From Bradymonas sp963697525 (lineage in GTDB: Bacteria; Myxococcota_A; Bradymonadia; Bradymonadales; Bradymonadaceae), in NCBI GenBank assembly GCA_963697525.1, contig OY969087.1, positions 3,038,001 through 3,102,000 of the forward strand: a stretch of 64,000 nt of DNA, read 5' to 3'. Made by a program: the position numbers and the translations under genes. This document shows, piece after piece, positions 26,330-37,464 of the stretch. Within the stretch, counting starts at the first letter, position 1. Each line of letters opens with the position of its first letter. The notes beneath the pieces were generated by a model that saw only the letters and a list, made by a program, of their open reading frames with translations, was not told where the DNA came from and did no database searches.

Positions 26330-28129
26330 ATGAAGAAGTTGTCGCGAAGCTGGCGTGATCCCCGTTTTTTCCTGCTCACGCTGGCTGCCCTGGCGGGCTG
26401 CGCGGCCACGCCGACGCGCGGAGAGCCGAATGCCACCGAGCCCCTCGCCACCCCCAGCGCCAAGGAGCGCCAGGTCGTCGTGGGCGCGATGCAGGCCGAG
26501 CTGACGCGCTCGATGGAGCACCTCAAGCTCAAAGATTACAAGTCGCCGTATTTCATCGCCTACAAGGTCGCCGACGTGGGCACCCAGAGCGTCAGCGGCA
26601 AGTTCGGCGCCATCGTCGACGACAACGACACCCGCAGCCGCACCGCCTACGTGGAGGTGCGCGTGGGGGATTATGACTTCGACAACTTCGCCAACGTCTC
26701 GGTGGAGAATTACCGCTACTCGGAGTACGCCGCCGACCACGATTTGCCCCTGGACGCCAATCCCACCGCCATCCGCGGCGCGCTGTGGTTGCTGACCGAT
26801 GAGGCCTACAAGAAGGCCTTGAGCGACTACCTGTCCAAAAAGGGCGGGGCGGTCTACGAGACCAAGGACAAGACGGCCACACCCAGCTTCTCCAAGGAGA
26901 CGCCTTCGGTCTACGACGGCACCATCCAGCCGGTGCACTTCGACAAGGCCAAGTGGAAGCACGCCGTGCGCGACGTCACCAAGGCGATGCTCGATGACGA
27001 CGGCCTGCTCGACGCCGACATGGACGTCAGCGCGCGGCGCACGCTGACCTATTTCGTCAACTCCGAGGGCTCCAAGGTCGTCCAGGACCGGGTCATCTAC
27101 TCCATCCAGATCGAGGGGTGGGCGCGCGCGCCCGACGGGATGATGCTGGAGAACTCCCGCTCGTTCTATGCGCGCACGCCCGACAAGCTGCCCGACGTGG
27201 CCACCATTCAAAATGAGGCCCAGACGATGGCCCACGATCTCGGCGAGCTGCAAAAGGCGCCGGTCATGGCCCCGTACACCGGCCCGGCGATCCTGATGCC
27301 CCAGGCCAGCGGCGTGCTGTTTCACGAGGCCGTCGGCCACCGCCTCGAAGGCGAGCGCCAGCGCGACCATGAGGAGGGCCGCACGTTCAAGGGGCAGGTG
27401 GGCAAGCAGATCCTGCCCACGTTCATCTCGGTGTACGACGACCCCACCCGCCAGACGTGGAATGACAAGCAGCTCAACGGTTTCTACCGCTACGACGACG
27501 AGGGCGTAGCTGCCCAGCGCGTCACCCTCATCAAAGACGGCGTGCTGCGCCATTTCCTCAAAAGCCGCACCCCCATCGAGGGCTCGCTTACGTCCAACGG
27601 CCACGGGCGCGCCCAGGGCTTGCAAAAGCCCATGGCCCGCATGGGCAACCTCATCGTGAGGGCCGCCGCCGACAAGACCGTTCCCTACGCGGAGCTCAAA
27701 AAGCGCCTGCTCGCCGAGGTGCGCCGCCAGCACAAGCCCTACGGGCTGATCGTTCGCGACATCTCCGGCGGCTCGACCAACACCTCCGGCTACGGCTACC
27801 AGGCGTTCAAGGGGTCGACCCGGCTGGTGTACCGCGTCGATCCCAAGACCGGCAAAGAGACGCTGGTGCGCGGCGTCGAGCTCGTGGGCACACCGCTGAC
27901 CGCGATCAACAAGATCGTCGCCGCCAGCAAGGAGACCGATGTGTTCAACGGCTACTGCGGCGCCGAGAGCGGCTATGTGCCCGTCTCGGCCATCGCCCCG
28001 GCGCTGCTGACCACGGAGGTGGAATTGCAGCGCACCGAGCAATCCAAAGAGCGCCCGCCCTTGCTGCCCGCGCCCTGGCAGGCGTCGGCGACGTCGCCCG
28101 CCGCGACCAAGCCATCGGCCGACAAGTAA
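26330..28129 (+). CDS. TldD/PmbA-family metalloprotease-like lipoprotein
   Basis: A 599-residue protein with the TldD core: GVLFHEAVGHRLEGERQRDH near residue 330 holds the HExxxH zinc motif and downstream Glu, followed by GFYRYDDEGVAAQRVTLIKD and the C-terminal GYVPVSAIAPALL segment of the family. TldD and TldE normally act as cytoplasmic heterodimers that cleave peptides. Here the N-terminus has a signal and lipobox (FLLTLAALAGCAA), predicting an exported lipoprotein, and the N-terminal domain is long. No TldE partner gene is next to it. The start ATG at 26330 is chosen because it begins the signal peptide; upstream codons to 26291 look non-coding. A strong terminator follows. Confidence 0.88.
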   Translation: MKKLSRSWRDPRFFLLTLAALAGCAATPTRGEPNATEPLATPSAKERQVVVGAMQAELTRSMEHLKLKDYKSPYFIAYKVADVGTQSVSGKFGAIVDDNDTRSRTAYVEVRVGDYDFDNFANVSVENYRYSEYAADHDLPLDANPTAIRGALWLLTDEAYKKALSDYLSKKGGAVYETKDKTATPSFSKETPSVYDGTIQPVHFDKAKWKHAVRDVTKAMLDDDGLLDADMDVSARRTLTYFVNSEGSKVVQDRVIYSIQIEGWARAPDGMMLENSRSFYARTPDKLPDVATIQNEAQTMAHDLGELQKAPVMAPYTGPAILMPQASGVLFHEAVGHRLEGERQRDHEEGRTFKGQVGKQILPTFISVYDDPTRQTWNDKQLNGFYRYDDEGVAAQRVTLIKDGVLRHFLKSRTPIEGSLTSNGHGRAQGLQKPMARMGNLIVRAAADKTVPYAELKKRLLAEVRRQHKPYGLIVRDISGGSTNTSGYGYQAFKGSTRLVYRVDPKTGKETLVRGVELVGTPLTAINKIVAASKETDVFNGYCGAESGYVPVSAIAPALLTTEVELQRTEQSKERPPLLPAPWQASATSPAATKPSADK

Positions 28130-28164
28130 CGGCCGACCGCAGAGCCGTCCCAGGGGAGGACGCA

Positions 28165-28198
28165 AAAAGGCCCGGCAACGCAGGTCGCCGGGCCTTTT
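28165..28198. terminator. Bidirectional terminator between tldD-like and cupredoxin-like genes
   Basis: A perfect 12-bp stem (28165-28176 with 28187-28198, 10-base loop) ends in TTTTCTTT on the plus strand and in a T-run on the minus strand. It serves both convergent genes. Confidence 0.92.
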
Positions 28199-28234
28199 CT
28201 TTCCCGTAGCAGTCGCCCGCAGGGGGCACAAAGC

Positions 28235-28618
28235 TTACTGGACGGTGATGGTCATCTTCATGGGGTTGCCGCGCGCGAAGCGGTTGCTCACGGCGAACTC
28301 ACCGGAGGTGTTGAAGGTGTACTGGAAGCTCTCGCCGGCGGCCAAGGTCTTGTCGACGTTGAGCGCGGGGATGTTGACGTTGTAGCGGTCCGGGTCCTTG
28401 TTGGTGAACTTGATGGTCGTTCCGGCCGGCACCGTCAGGGTGTTGGGGTTGAATTTATGCCCGTACAACACCACCGTCTTCATCTGCGGCTGCGCCTGCT
28501 GCTGCTGAGCCGGCTGCTGCTGCTTGGTCTGTTCTTTCTTGCTGCTGCTGCACGCGGTCAGGCCCATAGCCAGGAAAGCGGCGAGCAAACCGAAAACAAT
28601 CATCTTCGCATTACGCAT
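28235..28618 (-). CDS. Cupredoxin-like lipoprotein lacking copper ligands
   Basis: A 127-residue lipoprotein (lipobox GLTACSSS) with a Gln-rich linker and a single cupredoxin-like domain: HKFNPNTLTVPAGTTIKFTN, then DPDRYNVNIP, and a C-terminal YTFNTSGEFAVSNRFARGNP ending MKMTITVQ. In copper proteins of this type the segments read HNV and Y-x-C-xx-H-xxGM; here they read YNV and lack Cys and His, leaving only a Met. Copper binding by the usual site is therefore not expected. A GGAGGA ribosome-binding site fixes the ATG at 28618. Confidence 0.82.
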   Translation of the reverse strand: MRNAKMIVFGLLAAFLAMGLTACSSSKKEQTKQQQPAQQQQAQPQMKTVVLYGHKFNPNTLTVPAGTTIKFTNKDPDRYNVNIPALNVDKTLAAGESFQYTFNTSGEFAVSNRFARGNPMKMTITVQ

Positions 28619-28826
28619 TGGCGTTCCTCCATTGACAGTACATGAAACAACCACTGAAACATGCCTAAGGCCCCCGTATTTCGGGGGGCGCGCGGTTACT
28701 GATCCGCTGTTGGCTCGCTAGCGTAGTCGACAACGGGGCCAAAGTAAAAGCGCGCGCCAAAAGAATTGGTGGTCTGCGCGCTCCTTGGTATGCTGGGGGT
28801 CGACGTATTGTCCCAGGAGCGTGAGT

Positions 28827-31745
<2,919 letters not shown>

Positions 31746-31774
31746 GCCTTCGCGACGGCGAACAGCGAACAGCT

Positions 31775-31808
31775 TTATTCACCACAGAGGGCACAGAGCG
31801 CACAGAGG
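31775..31808. repeat. Left inverted repeat of the GxxExxY cassette
   Basis: A 34-base sequence, TTATTCACCACAGAGG followed by GCACAGAGCGCACAGAGG, is the inverted partner of 32276-32308 and 32472-32504. Direct flanking motifs (GGCGAACAGCGAACAGC) also reappear inverted at the right end. Confidence 0.85.
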
Positions 31809-31847
31809 TAAAGGCAAGGTTCGATTGCGCTGTGCGGCGTCATGCGC

Positions 31848-32234
31848 CTAATTGGCGACACGTCGAATTCCATGCCGCAGGTGTTCGACGTTGAAATTGA
31901 TCAATAGCCCGAGTCGCTGCTGTGCCAGGCGCAGATAGGACAAAAGCTGGGCCTTATGAATCGGCTCGAGTGCCCTCACCGCCTTGATTTCAATGATCAC
32001 TTTCTCTTCCACAAGAAAGTCCAGTCGGTAGCCAGTTTCGAGCCGGACGCCGCGGTAGACAATGGGGAGATCTTTTTCCATTTCAAAGCTCAGTCCGGTG
32101 TGGCTGAACTCGTAGGCAAGGCACGTCTGGTATGCTGACTCCAGCAAGCCGGGACCGAGTTCGCTGTGAACCCTCATTGCAGCTCCAATGATGCGCCGAG
32201 TTAATTCGCGTTTGGGTAGTGGAGGTCGGTTCAT
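31848..32234 (-). CDS. GxxExxY family protein
   Basis: A 128-residue protein of the GxxExxY (PDDEXK-related) family. The family motif is GPGLLESAYQ near residue 27, followed by YRGVRLETGYRLDFLVEEKV and IIEIKAV, which look like the D...ExK core of a nuclease-like fold, and a C-terminal LLINFN. Biochemical function is unknown. A GGAG ribosome-binding site precedes the ATG. The gene lies between inverted copies of an ACAGAGG-type repeat, and part of its 5' end is duplicated upstream (32326-32364), which suggests the repeat-gene unit has moved or recombined. Confidence 0.9.
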   Translation of the reverse strand: MNRPPLPKRELTRRIIGAAMRVHSELGPGLLESAYQTCLAYEFSHTGLSFEMEKDLPIVYRGVRLETGYRLDFLVEEKVIIEIKAVRALEPIHKAQLLSYLRLAQQRLGLLINFNVEHLRHGIRRVAN

Positions 32235-32275
32235 CGTTATCTCCTTTTGATGCAGTTATCGTTGCCAGTGTTTTT

Positions 32276-32308
32276 CCTCTGTGCTCTCTGTGACCTCTGT
32301 GGTGAATA
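32276..32308. repeat. Right inverted repeat of the GxxExxY cassette (inner copy)
   Basis: CCTCTGTGCTCTCTGTGACC then TCTGTGGTGAATA, the complement of the left repeat with few changes. It lies about 42 bases upstream of the GxxExxY start codon. Confidence 0.85.
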
Positions 32309-32325
32309 CCCGCTATGCCACCACC

Positions 32326-32364
32326 GCAGCTCCAATGATGCGCCGAGTGCATTCGCGTTTGGGT
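32326..32364 (-). pseudogene. Duplicated 5' fragment of the GxxExxY gene
   Basis: 39 bases match 32179-32217 inside the GxxExxY gene with two substitutions (coding ARRIIGAAM-like residues). The fragment is isolated, lacks a start and sits between the inner and outer right repeats. It marks a past tandem duplication of the cassette's right side. Confidence 0.85.
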
Positions 32365-32471
32365 CTTGCGCTGTGACGTTTCAGCTTCCTAGGTTTTTCA
32401 GTTTTCAAGCCGTTTCCTTAGCGTCTTTGCGCCTTTGCGGTGAATAACGCTGTTCGCCGTTCGCTGTTTTT

Positions 32472-32504
32472 CCTCTGTGCTCTCTGTGACCTCTGTGGTG
32501 AATA
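32472..32504. repeat. Right inverted repeat of the GxxExxY cassette (outer copy)
   Basis: Identical over 33 bases to the inner copy at 32276-32308. Between the two copies is a second repeat type (a GGTGAATA end with TTTGCGCC and AAGCGTCTTT-like motifs, 32415-32446), typical of dispersed ACAGAGG / GCAAAGGCGC intergenic repeats. Confidence 0.85.
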
Positions 32505-32512
32505 CCCCGGGC

Positions 32513-34069
32513 TCAAGCCGCCACGGCGTCCAGGGAGCGGTCCAGCGAGCGGTATTGGACGGCCTCGGAGATGTGGGCGGCCTCGACGCCTTCGCTTTGG
32601 TCGAGGTCGGCGATGGTGCGGGCGACCTTGAGGATGCGGTCGTAGGCGCGCGCGCTCATGCCCAGCCGGTCGACGACCATCTCGAGCAGGTCGTGGCCGG
32701 CCTCGTCAATCTTGCAGTGCTCGCGCAGCTCGCTGGGGCGCATCTGGCTGTTGGCGTGGATGTCCGTGCCGGCGAAGCGGCTGGCCTGGGCGTCGCGAGC
32801 CTGCTGGACGCGCGCTTGGATGGCCTGGGAGTGTTCGCCGCGGCGCACGCCCTTGAGCTTGCGGTAGGGCACGGCGGGCACCTCGACGTGGATGTCGATG
32901 CGGTCGAGCAATGGGCCGGAGATGCGCGTGCGGTAGTCGCGCACCCGCTCGTGGGAACACGAACACTGTTTTTGGCTGCTGCCGAAGTAGCCGCACGGGC
33001 AGGGGTTCATGGCGGCGATGAGCATGATATTGGCCGGGTAGGTCAGCGTCATCAGGCTGCGGCTGATGGTCACGCAGCCGTCTTCGAGCGGCTGGCGCAT
33101 CACCTCGAGGACGTTGCGGCGAAATTCGGGCAGCTCGTCCAAGAAAAGCACGCCGTTGTGGGCCAGGCTGACCTCGCCGGGGCGGGGCACGCCGCTGCCG
33201 CCGCCGACGATGCCCACGTCGCTGATGGTGTGGTGGGGGCTTCGAAACGGGCGCCGGCGAATCAGCCCCTCACGCGAGCCGAGCTGGCCGGTGATGCTGT
33301 AGATCTTGGTCGTCTCCAGCGACTCCTCGAAGGTCATATGCGGCAAGATCGTGGGGATGCGCTTGGCGAGCATGGACTTGCCCGAGCCGGGCGGGCCGAT
33401 GAGCAGCACGTTGTGCCCGCCGGCGGCGGCGACCTCCAGGGCGCGCTTGACCGACTCCTGGCCGGCGACCTCGTTGAAGTCGACGGTGTAGCCCGGCGCA
33501 GCCTCCTCGTCGACCAGCGCCTCGGCCACGCGCGGCTCGATGGTCTGCTGGCCGCGGATATGGCTGGTGACCTCGCTCAGGTGGCGCACCGGGATGACCT
33601 CGATGTCGCTGACCACGGCGGCCTCGGCGGCGTTTTCCTCCGGCAGCACGATGCCGCGCATGCCGTGGTCGCGCGCCATCACCGCCAGCGGCAAGGCCCC
33701 GCGAATCGCGCGCACCTCGCCGTTGAGGTTGAGCTCGCCGACGAAGACATAATCCTCGATGGCGAAGCCATCGCGGCCGGTGGGGATGGCCCCGTAGGCC
33801 GCCAAGATCCCCACGGCCATGGGTAGGTCGAAGGCCGTGCCGTCCTTGCGGATGTCGGCCGGGGCCAGATTGACCGTGATCTTCTTTTTGGGCATCTCGT
33901 AGCCGGCGTTCTCCAGCGCCGAGGGGATGCGCAGCCGGCTCTCGCGCACCGCTCCGTCGGGCAGGCCGACGATGCGAAAGGCGGTCATGCCATATGAGAT
34001 GTCGACCTCCACCTCCACGGTGTAGGCCTCGATGCCTAAGACGGCTCCAGCGTTGATTCGTGCGAGCAT
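32513..34069 (-). CDS. comM: ComM/YifB family Mg-chelatase-like AAA+ ATPase
   Basis: A 518-residue hexameric helicase-type ATPase; ComM promotes branch migration in natural transformation in other bacteria. N-terminal Lon-like segment: GLPDGAVRESRLRIPSALEN and NLAPADIRKDGTAFDLPMAV. The AAA+ part has Walker A LIGPPGSGKSMLAKRIP, RPFRSPHHTISDVGIVGGGS, Walker B GVLFLDELPEF, and NPCPCGYFGSSQKQCSCSHE, with Cys residues of the family. The ATG at 34069 follows GGGAGAAAACC; a 51-codon extension upstream is Arg-rich and rejected. It stands alone. Confidence 0.93.
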   Translation of the reverse strand: MLARINAGAVLGIEAYTVEVEVDISYGMTAFRIVGLPDGAVRESRLRIPSALENAGYEMPKKKITVNLAPADIRKDGTAFDLPMAVGILAAYGAIPTGRDGFAIEDYVFVGELNLNGEVRAIRGALPLAVMARDHGMRGIVLPEENAAEAAVVSDIEVIPVRHLSEVTSHIRGQQTIEPRVAEALVDEEAAPGYTVDFNEVAGQESVKRALEVAAAGGHNVLLIGPPGSGKSMLAKRIPTILPHMTFEESLETTKIYSITGQLGSREGLIRRRPFRSPHHTISDVGIVGGGSGVPRPGEVSLAHNGVLFLDELPEFRRNVLEVMRQPLEDGCVTISRSLMTLTYPANIMLIAAMNPCPCGYFGSSQKQCSCSHERVRDYRTRISGPLLDRIDIHVEVPAVPYRKLKGVRRGEHSQAIQARVQQARDAQASRFAGTDIHANSQMRPSELREHCKIDEAGHDLLEMVVDRLGMSARAYDRILKVARTIADLDQSEGVEAAHISEAVQYRSLDRSLDAVAA

Positions 34070-34325
34070 GGTTTTCTCCCGTATATGTCGACGCGCCGGC
34101 GGGTTTGGCGCCGGGCGTGGTTGTCGTGAACGCTCATTATGGTTTTCGGCAATGGGGGCCGAATCGTTGCGTTCACGCGGGAGAAAAGTTGTTCGCGATC
34201 GAGGGTCAAAGGCGGCGATCACCGTGATGCTATGCGCATTTGCGCCGCGCGCGGCGATCGCAGCCCGGCACGCTCATCTCTGTTTGCCGGCGTGGTGGCT
34301 GATGCGTGCATCGGCGCCCATTCAT

Positions 34326-34799
34326 TTAGCCGTCGTTCGCCGTCGGCAACTGCCAGTTGCGCGCGTGCTCGAAGATCAGCGAGGTCTCCATATGCTCGAC
34401 CTCGGGGCGGGTGGTGAACCGGTCGAGCGCCAGGTCGCGCAACGCCTCCGCGTCGCTGACGGCCACGTGGATCAGAAAGTCGTGCTCCCCGCCGACGTGG
34501 TAGATGGACATCACCTCCGGCAGGGTGAGCACGTAGGCGCGAAACTCCTCGACCAGGTCGCGCGAGTGCTTCTGCAGGCGCACCGCGATCATCGCCTGGA
34601 TGCGGATGCCCAGCGCCTTGGGGTCGATCTCGGCGTGGTAGCCCACCAGCACGCCCGCCTCGTGCAGCTTGCGCACCCGCTCCAGGCAGGTCGACGCGGC
34701 CAACTCCACGCGCGCCGCCAACTCCTTGTTGGACAGGCGCCCGTCTTCACGCAGCGCCGCGAGGATTTCGAAGTCGATTCGGTCGAGGGTCGTTTTCAT
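34326..34799 (-). CDS. Lrp/AsnC family transcriptional regulator
   Basis: A 157-residue regulator with an N-terminal winged HTH (MKTTLDRIDFEILAALREDG, then LSNKELAARVELAASTCLER) and a C-terminal RAM ligand-binding domain (VGGEHDFLIHVAVSDAEALR). Such proteins bind amino acids and AT-rich operators. It is divergent from the trans-sulfuration gene at 34943, with an AT-rich shared region of 143 bases, so it probably controls that gene and itself in response to a sulfur or branched-chain amino acid. Confidence 0.92.
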   Translation of the reverse strand: MKTTLDRIDFEILAALREDGRLSNKELAARVELAASTCLERVRKLHEAGVLVGYHAEIDPKALGIRIQAMIAVRLQKHSRDLVEEFRAYVLTLPEVMSIYHVGGEHDFLIHVAVSDAEALRDLALDRFTTRPEVEHMETSLIFEHARNWQLPTANDG

Positions 34800-34942
34800 G
34801 GGCTATATGGAAATTATATTCAAAAAATTCAATATTTGACGAATTTAATTCGAGTGACAGAATCAATATCCGAATATTATACTAAGTGCAACATTAACAA
34901 AGGAATCTAATTCTCCAGTCACTCGAGCAATGGGAGCGCGCG
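34800..34942. promoter_or_regulatory. AT-rich divergent promoter/operator of the Lrp-type regulator
   Basis: The only strongly AT-rich stretch of the window (about 34807-34915). It holds near-palindromes such as CGAATTTAATTCG and repeated ATATT/AATAT steps, as expected for Lrp/AsnC sites. A plus-strand promoter candidate is TTGACG (34836-34841), 16 bases, CAGAAT (34858-34863). The operator is inferred from gene arrangement. Confidence 0.55.
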
Positions 34943-36118
34943 ATGAACCGATTCGACACCCGCACCGTTCACGCCGGCCGCCACGATCTGCGCCGGCAGG
35001 GCGTCCACGTGCCCTCCGTCGACCTGTCGACGACCTACCCGGTCACCGGTCTCCAGAAGGCGCGTGAGAGCATCGACCGGATGATGGAGGGCAAGGCACC
35101 CAACGAAAACGCCATCTACGCGCGCTTGCACAACCCCACGGTGGCCCGCTTCGAGGCGGCGATGGCCGAGCTCGAGCAGGCCGAGGCCGCGGTGGCCTTT
35201 GGCTCGGGGATGGCGGCGATGAGCGCCTCGCTGATGGCCGCGACCATGGACGCCGACGCCGGGCGCCACGTCGTGGCCGTGCGCCCGCTGTACGGCGGCA
35301 CCGACGGACTGCTCACCAGCGGGCTGTTGGGGCTGGAGGTGACCTGGGCGGCGCCCGAGCGCCTCGCCGAGGCCATCGGGCCGGACACGGCGCTGGTGCT
35401 GGTGGAGACGCCCGCCAACCCCACCTTGACACTCACCGACATCGAAAAGGTCGTCGAGCAGGCCGGCGACGTGCCCGTATTGGTCGACTCGACCTTTGCC
35501 ACCCCGGTGTTGCAGCGCCCGCTGGTCCACGGTGCGCAGATGGTGCTGCACAGCGCCACCAAGTTCATCGGCGGCCACGGCGACGTCATCGCCGGGGTGG
35601 TCGCCTGCGGCGAGCCCTGGGCGCGAAAGCTTCGCCAGGTGCGCGCGCTCACCGGCGGGATTCTGCATCCGCGCGCGGCCTACGACCTGCAGCGCGGGCT
35701 GCAGACGCTGGCGATCCGCGTCCACAAGGCCCAACAGAGCGCCGCGTTGCTCGCCGGGCGGTTGCGCGAGCACGCGGCGGTAAACCGGGTCAACTTCCCC
35801 GGCTTTCCCGAGGGCGACCCCCACGGCCTGGTCGGCCGGCAGATGGACGGCCCCGGCGCGATGCTCGCCTTCGAGCTCGCCGGCGGCTTCGAGGCCGCCT
35901 GTGGGCTCATGGAGCGCGTCGAGCTCATCACCCCGGCGGTCAGCCTGGGCTCGGTGGATACGCTCATCCAGCACCCCGCCGGGCTCACCCACCGCAAGGT
36001 CGACCCCGAGGTGCGCCAGGAGATGGGCATCACCGACGGACTGATGCGCCTGTCGGTGGGCGTCGAAGATCCCGAGGATCTGTGGGCCGAGCTTTGCGCG
36101 GTGTTGGACGGCATTTGA
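34943..36118 (+). CDS. Trans-sulfuration family PLP enzyme (methionine gamma-lyase or cystathionine synthase/lyase)
   Basis: A 391-residue PLP-dependent enzyme of the Cys/Met metabolism family. Visible are IYARLHNPTVARFEAAMAEL, the SGMAA phosphate loop, VLVETPANPTLTLTDI, and the PLP lysine in HSATKFIGGHGD (Lys207). Family members are cystathionine gamma-synthase, cystathionine lyases and methionine gamma-lyase; sequence does not separate them here. The PGFPEGDPHGLVGRQMDGPG and SLGSVDTLIQHPA segments are typical of lyases. The divergent Lrp-type regulator favours amino-acid degradation. The ATG follows GGGAGCGCGCG. Confidence 0.88.
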   Translation: MNRFDTRTVHAGRHDLRRQGVHVPSVDLSTTYPVTGLQKARESIDRMMEGKAPNENAIYARLHNPTVARFEAAMAELEQAEAAVAFGSGMAAMSASLMAATMDADAGRHVVAVRPLYGGTDGLLTSGLLGLEVTWAAPERLAEAIGPDTALVLVETPANPTLTLTDIEKVVEQAGDVPVLVDSTFATPVLQRPLVHGAQMVLHSATKFIGGHGDVIAGVVACGEPWARKLRQVRALTGGILHPRAAYDLQRGLQTLAIRVHKAQQSAALLAGRLREHAAVNRVNFPGFPEGDPHGLVGRQMDGPGAMLAFELAGGFEAACGLMERVELITPAVSLGSVDTLIQHPAGLTHRKVDPEVRQEMGITDGLMRLSVGVEDPEDLWAELCAVLDGI

Positions 36119-36150
36119 AGTTCGACGCGGATAGCTCGTCGTAACACCTG

Positions 36151-36273
36151 CGTGGACGACGTGGGGGACCTGAACTAAGGGACGATTCGCGAGCCGGAAG
36201 TCTTAGATGCTTTAATAGGCGGGGTAGCGCCCCCCGTGGACGACGTCGGCTACCTGAATTCAGGGACGATTCG
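36151..36273. repeat. 39-base direct repeat pair
   Basis: Two copies (36151-36189 and 36235-36273) share CGTGGACGACGT, ACCTGAA and AGGGACGATTCG blocks, 84 bases apart, in the gap between the PLP enzyme and the universal stress protein genes. No frame is convincing in this 290-base gap. Confidence 0.8.
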
Positions 36274-36409
36274 ATAACGTCGATCCATCGACCAAAGTCT
36301 AGCCCCCGAAACCTCGACCACCGGCGTGGGAGCCAGCCTATTTCCACAATTAAGATTTCGGGATCTGAAGGTCGACGCCACTTCTATGGAAGACTGACGG
36401 CGGCCACGC

Positions 36410-37303
36410 TCAGTCCTCGGTGGGTTCGCCGGGGACGATCACGGTGGTGGTGGGCGTGGACTGCAGCACCTTGAGCAGCACGCCGCCGACCAGCGCCCCC
36501 ATCAGCTTGGAGTGGCCGGAGCGCCCGACGACGAGCAGGTCGATGTCGTGGGCGTCGGCGAAGTCGATGAGGCCGCGGGAGGGATAGTCCTCGATGATAT
36601 GGGTCTGGTAATCCAGCTTGTCGAGCGTGGACCGATGCGCCTCGACCAGGGCGGTCATCTCCTCTTCGGCCCACTCATAGTGGCCGTCGCTCAGAAAGCG
36701 CGGGGGCAGGTCCTGGCGGTCGATCACGTCGATGACCGGGGAGGTGTCGGCGTGGACCAGGTGCAGTTGGGCGCCCAGCGTGCGCGCCAGGCGCGCGCCA
36801 AAGTCCAGCGCCACGGCACCGTTGGCCGAAAAATCGATCCCCACCGCGATCGTGGGGGTGTCGCTCAGGTGCTCGTGGGCGTGGGGGACGATGAACACCG
36901 GGCAGGGCGGCTCGCTGGCCATCGACTGGGCCGTCGAGCCCAGCAGAACCTGCTGCCAGGGGCCCTTGCCGGAGGTCGCCAGCACCAGCATGGCGGCGTC
37001 GTGCTCGGCGACCGCCTCGCGCAACTGCACGGGGGCGTGCCCCACGCGCACGTCGACCTCGTCGGGCTCGCCGCCGGTCGCGTCGCGATACCACCGCGCG
37101 ATGTTGGCGCGGGCCTTGGCCATCATCTCCGGTTGCTCGATCACGTCATAGGCGCCCTCGGCCCAGTGGGACATGCTGATGGTCACCACGTGGGTCGCCA
37201 CCACCTTGAGCCCGTAGGCGCTGGCAAACGCGTGCGCCCACTTCGCGGCCACTCCCGCGGCCTCGGAGAGATCGGTTGCAAGAACGACGGTGGAGCCCTT
37301 CAT
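36410..37303 (-). CDS. Universal stress protein, two UspA domains
   Basis: A 297-residue protein of two tandem Usp domains. Domain 1 begins VVLATDLSEAAGVAAKWAHA and ends with VLATSGKGPWQQVLLGSTAQ; domain 2 begins IAVGIDFSANGAVALDFGAR and ends with LLVVGRSGHSKLMGALVGGV. The glycine-rich ATP-loop pattern (G-x2-G-x9-GS/T) is close to complete in both but not exact, so ATP binding is likely and unproven. GAGGAAGTATC precedes the ATG at 37303. It is monocistronic; its target is unknown. Confidence 0.92.
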   Translation of the reverse strand: MKGSTVVLATDLSEAAGVAAKWAHAFASAYGLKVVATHVVTISMSHWAEGAYDVIEQPEMMAKARANIARWYRDATGGEPDEVDVRVGHAPVQLREAVAEHDAAMLVLATSGKGPWQQVLLGSTAQSMASEPPCPVFIVPHAHEHLSDTPTIAVGIDFSANGAVALDFGARLARTLGAQLHLVHADTSPVIDVIDRQDLPPRFLSDGHYEWAEEEMTALVEAHRSTLDKLDYQTHIIEDYPSRGLIDFADAHDIDLLVVGRSGHSKLMGALVGGVLLKVLQSTPTTTVIVPGEPTED

Positions 37304-37464
37304 GATACTTCCTCGCGGTGCTGTGGATTCGACTGAGTGGATCCGTTCTACTCCAGCGGGCGCCAAAGGTCAAAACTCGGCCTCCGCAGGCCGAATTTTG
37401 GCGTGGGCGGGAAAAGTGTGGTAGTTGCTTGTAAAACCCTCGTCCTGCCAAGGGCTTGCCGCCG

